Part shown: in pieces, positions 56,961 through 64,000 of the stretch | Layout of the letters: every line of letters begins with the position of its first letter | Position numbering within the stretch: position 1 is the first letter of the stretch | Assembly (NCBI RefSeq): GCF_002288925.2 | Contig: NW_022098001.1 | Span: forward strand, 15,039,457 to 15,103,456 | DNA: 64,000 nucleotides | Direction of reading: 5' to 3' | Source: Delphinapterus leucas | Lineage: Eukaryota > Chordata > Mammalia > Artiodactyla > Monodontidae | The notes under the pieces: generated by a model | Databases searched by the model: none | The model's input: only the letters and a program-made list of their open reading frames with translations | What the model was told of the DNA's origin: nothing | Translations under genes and position numbers: made by a program

Positions 56961-57109
56961 ATTTTCCAGTGAAATGGTGGGTGGTTGGATGAGCTCAATT
57001 TTATAGCCTCACTTTAACGGACACTTACAGGTGGGAGGCCATTCCAAGAACAGAAGCCAGGGATTTAAAACCTGTCATGGCAGAGGGAGCTGAAGGACCC
57101 CTTTTTGAA

Positions 57110-57430
57110 TGTTCCTGCTAAGTTAAATGCATTTATACACTCATTTAATCCTCTCAGCAACCGTAAGACCTCGTTACTAAGGTTTTATTGGCTCCTTTTT
57201 ATAGATGTAGAAACTAAGCAAAGAGAGATCAAGTACCTTGATGGAGGTGGAGACAGGATTCGAACTTATTTCTGTTTACTTTTGATTTCATGCTTCTGAC
57301 CACCATGGTCTGCTTGCTCCTAAGCGTCAATTCTTTCATCCGTAAAGCAGAGTTTATAACACCCATCATAAGATTTGAGAGAGGATTATACCGCACAGTG
57401 CCAAGTAAGTGAAGGAGCGATAGCTATTAG
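57110..57430. repeat. Two MIR fragments in opposite directions
   Basis: 57110-57300 reads in reverse (aatcctctcagcaaccgtaa, gacaggattcgaacttattt). 57320-57430 reads forward (tctttcatccgtaaagcaga, ccgcacagtgccaagtaagt), less certain. Confidence 0.6.
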
Positions 57431-58787
57431 CTGCTATGGGAACACTATTTTTGTGGAGATGAGGTGGGAAAGGAAGCTTTGCTGGAACCGTAGAACTTAG
57501 AACTTGGAGTTTTCCTAGGAATGTTGGCTAATTGTTTTTTTCTCAATTCTTAATGCTAAAATTCTCCACACCTCCTTGCAGTTTTCCTTCTGCATACATT
57601 ACTGAAATACGTATGAAACTCCAAGATGCAAATTCAGCTTTCTTATGAAAACCGTTACCAGTTAAAACACTTTATCAGACTGATGGAGAGGAGAGTTAAA
57701 ATCAAAACAGCAGGCTGCTCCCAAAGGGTCGCTCCTGTCGACCTTGGGGCTCTGAAAGAAAATAATTAAAGCAGGGCCTGTGCAAGGTTCCCACAGAGAC
57801 TTATGAACAGAAACTTAAATACCTCAGCGATCCTGCCTCTGTTTAATCACTCCATTGTCAGTGACCTCCACAGTGGAAAATCTGAGAGGGGAGTGTTCAG
57901 AGTGCTCAAAGTAGCAGAGACACCAAGGCAAGAAAGTGAGAAGCCTCACTCTTGCAGAGGCACTTGGACACCTCTACACACCTCAGAAGTAACAGCTCTT
58001 GAATTGAGTTAAAAGGTCAAGCTGTGAGGGACCGAGACCTGACCGGTCACAAATATTTTAATACGTTGTCTGTCCCTATTAGCGTTTCTTGTCTCAATCT
58101 TGACCACAGATTCTTCCCCCACTAACATATATACTCAGACACATGCTTAACTTTCCAAAACAGAACAGTTTGCCAGAAGAGAACTCCAGGACATTTCTTG
58201 TTTAAAACAGTTTTCATTTCTTAGAATTGCTACTAATCAAAGCCAATGGTGACTTAATGTCTTAAAACTGCCACAGTGAGATGTTTCTGAATTAAGTCTA
58301 CAGGGCATTCACAACGTGGAAAACAGAAAGCCTTCAACTCCAACCCAGATTGTCACAGTACAGGTAGTTTGTTTTCATTCAGAGAACTGACCTTAAGCTT
58401 CGTAGTATCAAATCCTTTCTATTTTTCCCCCCGTTTTTCTATTTTTCAAAGTTTGTTCCAGATAATGCTTACATGATAACCAGTATAAATAACCAGTCAC
58501 CCAGCTGAAGGACTTCCCACAAGGGAATGTGGAAATAAGGGTACAGGGACACTGCTTGCTTGCTTTTCTGAAATGATTTCATAGATGTACCTAAATCCAG
58601 CTTTTGTGCTCAAAGACAAGACACACACACGGTGCTCACCCACAGCCAAATTCACCGACCCATCCAAGTAAGTTCACAGTAAGGCTGAGATCCTTACTGT
58701 GAAGAAAAGGGAGACAAGGGAAGCACTTAGGTCAGCTCCCTCAGATATCCCCAGAAGCCAGCTTCTTCAGCTTTGGCCAAGTGGATG
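57431..58787. other. No feature recognised
   Basis: About 1.35 kb without recognised repeats or exon support. Confidence 0.45.
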
Positions 58788-58789
58788 TA

Positions 58790-58922
58790 CAGTCAGCTCT
58801 CCCTATCCACGGATGCCGAACCCATAGATCCAGAGCGCTCACTATACGATACCATTTTGTATAAGGGACTTGAGCATGGCGGGGCCCTGGAACCAATCCT
58901 CCACGAATACTGGGGATGACTG
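58790..58922 (+). mobile_element. MER2-like Tigger MITE, internally deleted
   Basis: 133 bp with ends CAGTCAGCTCTCCCTATCC and GGGGATGACTG, flanked by TA on both sides (58788-58789, 58923-58924), the Tc1/mariner target. Contains ttttgtataagggacttgag and ccctggaaccaatcctccac. Confidence 0.88.
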
Positions 58923-59044
58923 TAGTTATGTGGTCATCTTAAAGCCTTTCACAGATGTTTCGTGTAAAGTGGTTATCAATTTCCTCTGGAAACCAACTGG
59001 CACATAGAGTCTCTGGGACTCAAACTGGCGCACTGGTAAAAGAA

Positions 59045-59490
59045 GCCCTCATGAAAATGGATGGGCAGCGATTCCACTCCTAGCTACACACTGGAAGACT
59101 TGACCACAGGGACTCAAACACACACTTGTACACAAACGATCATAGCAGCCTTAATCACAATAGCCAAAAAGTGGAAACAACTCAAATGCCCATCAGATGA
59201 AGACTAGACAATCAAAATGTCACACATATCGTATGATTCCACTTAAATGAAATATCCAGGATATGGTAAGTCCATAGAGACAGGAAGCAGGTTAATGATA
59301 GCCAGCGCCTGGGAAGGGGGCGGGGTACTGGGTATAAAATTTCCTTTTAGGGTGACGAAAATTATTTGGAACTAGGTAGAAGCGATCGTTGCACAACATG
59401 TGAATGTACTAAATGCCACTGAATTGTACACTTTAAAACAGTTCATTTTGTGTTATGTGAATTTTAGCTCAATTGTTTTAAAAAAAGGCC
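59045..59490 (+). mobile_element. L1MA-like 3' part, plus strand
   Basis: atagcagccttaatcacaat, agccaaaaagtggaaacaac, tcgtatgattccacttaaat, then tgaatgtactaaatgccact and tatgtgaattttagctcaat. Confidence 0.88.
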
Positions 59491-59616
59491 AGGGGATGAG
59501 ATACAGATCCCACCAGAGAGGAAGAAACTTTGCTGTTACTATTTGTCCTTTGTCCCCAGCCCAGAGCCTCTCTGCCCCCATCAATGATCTCAGTAGTTGG
59601 TATGGGTATGCAGCAC

Positions 59617-60130
59617 TGTTACCGAACCAGTTTTGTTTTAACCTACACAGCGCAAGCAAAAACGCAGCAAAGAGAGGGTTTATTTGCAAGGTGGCCAAGT
59701 CGGGAGACAGGAGAACAAGTCTTAGATCTACCTCCGCAAAGGCAAGGGGCTTGGGTATTTATGGGATGAAGAATACAGAAGCAGGGGGAGCATAGGGAAA
59801 GGTAATTGGAAAAAGGTACAGTAATCGTCATTCTGCGTGGGTGTAACTAAGCTACAGACCTCTGCACATTCAAAAATGGAGGTGCTTAACACCATCTGAG
59901 GGTGGAGTTTTCAGTCCTCTGACATCAAAAGGTCACCCGGTGGACACTTGTGTATGCCCAGTTGGAGGGTTGGTGGTCCTAACCAGTCTTAACTAGCTCT
60001 GCCTGAACTAGGCACAGCTAACTCCAAGTTCCTGGAAAACAGTTCAGGCAAACATTTATCGCTTAGGCTACGCTCCACTTGGAGAACACGGCAAGTCTTA
60101 AAAAAACCTTGATTAGCGAAGGCAGGTGAA
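59617..60130 (-). mobile_element. LTR, minus strand
   Basis: Plus strand opens tgttaccgaaccagttttgt, then gagggtttatttgcaaggtg (reverse poly(A) signal) and later gggtatttatgggatgaag. No retroviral genes. Edges not confirmed by a duplication. Confidence 0.55.
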
Positions 60131-61215
60131 ATGAATTTGACTAATGATTACCCTTGGTTTCAACTGCATTGGAAGTTGAGAAATCTCCTTGCTACTGCTT
60201 GTTCAGCCCATCAGTGTGCTTCCAGTCAGCTGCCAACCTAGCCTCGCGCTCGCCTTTCACATCTGAAGATGGCTTCTGCCCTTAGTTGCTCTTCTCAGGG
60301 AGGGTTTGCCACTACCCATTAGACCATAACTGGTGAGGCCTTGGAATGCTGCCTTTACATGAGGACCACGTGCTCATCCTCACTTTGCCCCGGAACTTCA
60401 GGGGACCAGGGAGTTAAAGGACATGGGAGGATTTTAATGTGTCCTTCTTGTTGCCAGAGGTGTCTGACCTATATACAGGTGGTTTTCCTGAACCAAGAAA
60501 ACACTGTCAGATTCGAGGATATGAAAATTAGATTGTTGTCTTAGCCTGGGTCACCCAGAAAGCAGAGCCTGAGGCAAATGCACATGTGCAGGTCGGTTAT
60601 CATTTGGGAACTGATCCCAGGGAGGAGTGAAGAAGGGCGGAGTGGAACTAGGAACCAGGGAAGAGGGAAAGCCAACGTAAGCATGCATTATCAAGTTGGC
60701 CCCTGAAACAGGTGACTACTGCTTGATCTTGCCTGAACTTTCTGAGGAGCCTCCTGCAATGTGTCATCTCGGAGCTACCAGCCCCAATTACAATAGGGGG
60801 AAATATTTGTGCATTGATACCTGTGCCCGTTTGATGAAGGGTGGCTCCATCATGCTCGCATTTCTGAACTGCACACTTATGAGTGTCCTGCAGGTTCCTG
60901 TAGGATCTCACACGCTGGCATCAGAGAAACCCAGGCAGGAAAGGACAAGTGTGTTTGCAGTATTAGTTTGCTTGGAGTCCTGTCTGGAAGCTGTGTGAGT
61001 AGTGGCAGCTGGAGCAAGGTGTGGGGCTCATGGGATCTGCACTGGCACGAGGTATAAGTGCTGCAGAGGTATCGGGAGAGCATTAGACTTAAAGAAACAA
61101 ACATCTGGAACGCCCGCCACAGCATCTGTGAATGGCTGGCGTACTCTGGCATGTGTTTCTGCAGTTCTTCGTACCCACCCACCGGGCAGCCATCACCAGA
61201 TAAGCTCTGCCTGAA
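60131..61215. other. No confident feature
   Basis: Part near 60545-61110 (gcctgggtcacccagaaagc) may be an old repeat. No gene supported. Confidence 0.4.
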
Positions 61216-61219
61216 ACCT

Positions 61220-61390
61220 CCCTTCAAGCCTCAGGTATTGACTGAGCACCTCTGTGACAGGCAGTGTGCTAGGAACTGGGCATGCAGCAGTGAGTAAAAC
61301 CACAGCATCCTTGCTCTTAAGAAGCTTATATTCTAGTGGACAGAGACAGACAATATAAACTACAAAATATCAGAGAAGTAAGTTCAGGAA
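61220..61390 (-). repeat. L2 3' end, minus strand
   Basis: ggtattgactgagcacctct, gcagtgtgctaggaactggg, catgcagcagtgagtaaaac, agcttatattctagtggaca. Confidence 0.8.
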
Positions 61391-61699
61391 ACTGAAAATA
61401 GGGTGGTGCGATGGGGCTTGAATGGCCAGCTTACCTTGTTACTTTGAAAGGTCAGACAGGTGGGTAGTTTGGCTTCTGGTTCCTGTTTCCAATAGCTCTG
61501 TGACTCAGTCACATTTTTTTAAAAATCCATTTCAATCGCTGAGTCAGGCACAGTTGCACAATTTTAAGGTCTAACATTTTAAAACAATTTCATGATTCAT
61601 AAGATCTTATGACACATAACTAATACCAACAGTGTCTTCTTAGGCAAAATGTGAGAGTCATTCTTAATTTATTGTTCTCCCCTGTATACCACACACACA
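61391..61699. other. Unassigned; short CA tract
   Basis: Ends in a CA-rich patch (about 61690-61711). Nothing else recognised. Confidence 0.4.
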
Positions 61700-61890
61700 T
61701 ACACACACACGTGTCACGTCAGCTGTACTTCCTGACACTTCTCAAACCCACTCTCCCTTTATATCCTCTCCATCCCCATAGCATGTGTGGTCCAGGCCTT
61801 CACCACCTCTTGTCCAGGCTCTGTGGCAGCTTCCTGATGACTGTCCAAGTTTTGCTTTGCTCTGCAGCCCCATTGTCTGGTATCTAGAAG
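61700..61890 (+). repeat. Possible L2 fragment
   Basis: tcctctccatccccatagca, ggtccaggccttcaccacct, with a cttcctgatgactgtcc step, in L2-like order. Confidence 0.4.
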
Positions 61891-62245
61891 AATCTTCCTC
61901 TTTTTAACTTTTTTCCTTTTTTTAACTTTTACCCCTCGGTCCTGGTTATGCCCTCTGGAGTTTCAGTGAATAACTACACGCATTTAACCACACAACTGCC
62001 CTCCCAATGAATGAATAGAAGGACACAACACTCCCCACTTGTCTTCTCTCCAGCCTGCATCTCCCCTGTTCCTCACCTTTCTCATTGCATCATCACTTCC
62101 TGACCCTTCTTCCTCCTGGTGACCCATATCTGAACGTACTTTGATTTATTGTTGTTTTTAAAATGTACTAAAGTGTGTTCTGAACAAAGCACAGTGGTTC
62201 TATTTCCTTTTTTGAACTAATTCTCTGTTTTAAAAATATATATTA
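61891..62245. other. No feature recognised
   Basis: Unassigned. Confidence 0.4.
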
Positions 62246-62249
62246 TAGA

Positions 62250-62680
62250 GTGCCTCTCTGAGTTTTGACAAATAAATACGCCTGTGTAGCCACCAGTCCG
62301 GTCAAGGTAGAGAATGTTCCCGTCACTCAAGAAAGCTTTCTCTTGCCCTTTTTTAGCCCACACCTACCAACAGTAGCAACCACGATTCTGATTTCTGCCC
62401 CTGTAGATTAGTTTTGCTTATACAAGAATTTCACATAAATAGAATCACAAAGAACGTACTCTTCTGTGACTGGCTTCTTTCAGTCAACATAATGTAATTG
62501 AGATTCATCCATGTTGTTGCATGTGTTGGTAGTTTGTTCCTTCCTATTGTTGAGTAGTATTGCCTTGAATGGATATGCCACAGTTTGTTTATCCATTCTC
62601 CTCTTGATGGTCATCTGGGTTGTTTTCAGTTTGGGGCTATAATGAATATAGTTTCTATACACAAGCTGTTTTGTTGACAT
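62250..62680 (-). mobile_element. Old L1, minus strand
   Basis: Reverse wording: ttcacataaatagaatcaca, gtaattgagattcatccatg, ttgttgagtagtattgcctt, tggtcatctgggttgttttc. Confidence 0.85.
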
Positions 62681-62683
62681 TTG

Positions 62684-62916
62684 TTTTTTTTTATTTATTA
62701 TTTATTTATTTATTTATTTATTTTGCGGTACGCGGGCCTCTCACTGTTGTGGCCTCTCCCGTTGCGGAGCACAGGCTCCGGACACGCAGGCTCAGCGGCC
62801 ATGGCTCACGGGCCCAGCCACTCCGTGGCACGTGGGATCCTCCCGGACCGGGGCACGAACCTGCGTCCCCTGCATCGGCAGGCGGACTCTCAACCACTGC
62901 GCCACCAGGGAAGCCC
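62684..62916 (-). mobile_element. CHR SINE, minus strand
   Basis: Full reverse CHR ending ccaccagggaagccc at 62916. The poly(A) tail has become a (TTTA)n run at about 62691-62722. Confidence 0.95.
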
Positions 62917-62999
62917 TGGGACCTGCCTTCTTAACTGAGTCACTGAATTCGGGGGGTCATTGACCTCGGCAACATCCCAGCCACACCTTGCTCTTTGCT

Positions 63000-63165
63000 G
63001 ACGCCATGGAAGTGCTATCCTAGCCTACTTTTACCATAAACTGAATGCTCTATTAGCCCCACTTCACAGATTAGATAACTTAGGTTCAGAGAGACAAGAA
63101 TATAAAACAGTAAATCACAGTGTCAAGATTCAAATCCAGTCTCTTGCCTCCAAAACCAGTAACAT
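63000..63165 (-). repeat. MIR fragment, minus strand
   Basis: attagccccacttcacagat, ttaggttcagagagacaaga, caagattcaaatccagtctc. Confidence 0.75.
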
Positions 63166-63340
63166 CTCATAGGCTGTCTCATTGCCTTTCTAGATAGGTA
63201 GTCCCCTGTCCAAGCAGCGTGCCATCAGAGGTGGGAGGGCTGTCAGAGCAAAGTTGTTCAAGGCCCTTCAAAGTACTAGTTTAATTATAATTGTAATCAT
63301 AATTCTGCCCAATGACTGGGAATATAATATCAACCTCTAA

Positions 63341-63386
63341 AAGAGAGAGAGAGAGAGACAGAGAGAGAGAGAGAAAGAGAGAGAAA
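63341..63386. repeat. (GA)n microsatellite
   Basis: Nearly continuous AG dinucleotides with two small interruptions. Confidence 0.95.
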
Positions 63387-63437
63387 ACAAAGTAGAAAGT
63401 GTTATATTACTAACAACATAACTCACAGCCTGTCCAC

Positions 63438-63821
63438 TTTTTTTTTTAAAGATTTATTTATTATTTATTTACTTTATTTATTTTTGGCTGCATCAGGTCC
63501 TAGCTGCAGCATGTGGGCTCTTGGTTGCGGTGCACGGGCTTCTCTCTAGTTGTGGTGTGCAGGTTTTCTCTTCTCTAGTTGTGGTGCACAGGCTTCAGGG
63601 CGCATGGGCTCTGTAGTTGTGGCACTTGGGTTCCAGAGCGCATGGGCTCTGTAGTTTGTGGCATGCAGTCTCTCTAGTTGAGACGCATGAGCTCAGTAGT
63701 TGTAGCACACAGGCTTAGTTGCCCCGCAGCATGTGGGATCTTAGTTCCCTGATCAGGGATTGAACCCGCGTCCCCTGCATTGTAAGGCAGACTCTTTACC
63801 ACTGGGCCACCGGGGAAGTCC
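63438..63821 (-). mobile_element. Long CHR-1-like SINE, minus strand
   Basis: T-rich tail, repeated gggctctgtagttgtgg units, then gatcagggattgaacccgcg and a head ending ggccaccggggaagtcc. About 384 bp, the longest SINE here. Confidence 0.93.
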
Positions 63822-64000
63822 CCTGATTCATTCTTACCAGCAAGAATTGTGCCACCAAGTCGGCCTCTATTCCCTTTAACTGATAAAGATGAAAGCCCAT
63901 CTCCAAGATGAGATATCTTGGAAAAGAAATAGAACCACAAAACCCTGGTTTGCTGGAAGTAAACCAGATAGAACCTGACTTTTGCTGCTTTGCCCAGTTC
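63822..64000. other. Unassigned to window end
   Basis: Nothing recognised. Confidence 0.4.

Noticed and set aside
1..64000. CRISPR array, operons, bacterial or phage genes
   Set aside because: No spaced direct repeats, ribosome binding sites or dense coding; the sequence is plainly mammalian.

Overview
This is a mammalian nuclear contig, almost certainly from a whale or dolphin. The decisive evidence is at least 18 copies, plus one stub, of the tRNA-derived CHR SINE family, which is shared by cetaceans, hippos and ruminants. Most copies are the ~210 bp form that starts GGGCTTCCCTGGTGGCGCAG and ends in a poly(A) tail, the form typical of cetaceans. No BovB LINE or Bov-A dimer was seen, which argues against a ruminant. 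Two runs of N (100 and 400 bases) are assembly gaps.

I found no host protein-coding exon, tRNA, rRNA or other functional RNA gene that I can support. The window reads as intergenic or deep intronic DNA. Every open frame is either short and unsupported or lies inside a transposable element. The layout is a mosaic of repeats of several ages. The oldest are MIR and L2 fragments throughout. Next come hAT elements (MER5A-like, a MER30-like copy, another Charlie-like copy), a MER2-like Tigger, old L1M 3' ends and ERVL/MaLR-type LTRs. Then come ERV1-type LTRs and two large L1 remnants with 5' UTRs. The youngest are the CHR SINEs and one short 5'-truncated L1 with an exact 16 bp target-site duplication.

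Region by region: 1-4290 is a minus-strand L1 missing the start of ORF2 and all of ORF1, invaded by one SINE and one hAT element. 4300-10300 holds MIRs, two solo-LTR-like elements and a young L1 stub. 10300-24100 has scattered SINEs, L1M, MLT1-like, L2 and MIR pieces. 24110-26500 is the longest stretch in which I recognise no repeat and may contain conserved non-coding sequence. 26500-38400 is old repeats, SINEs and gap 1. 38395-40015 is a second minus-strand L1 with 5' UTR and ORF1 but no ORF2. 40020-43000 and 48960-49915 are LTR-rich. 43340-45690 carries a cluster of MER5-type elements split by SINEs. 50150-51065 is a long L2. The last 11 kb holds L1M pieces, MIRs, SINEs, a Tigger, an LTR and simple repeats.

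Because elements sit inside one another, many with recognisable target-site duplications, the window is a readable record of insertion order. The elements do not cooperate as a pathway. Family names (MER5A, MER30, MLT1 and so on) are from recognition of consensus features without a database search, and edges given without a target-site duplication are approximate by tens of bases. I see no convincing undescribed biological system here; the points most worth checking are structural.
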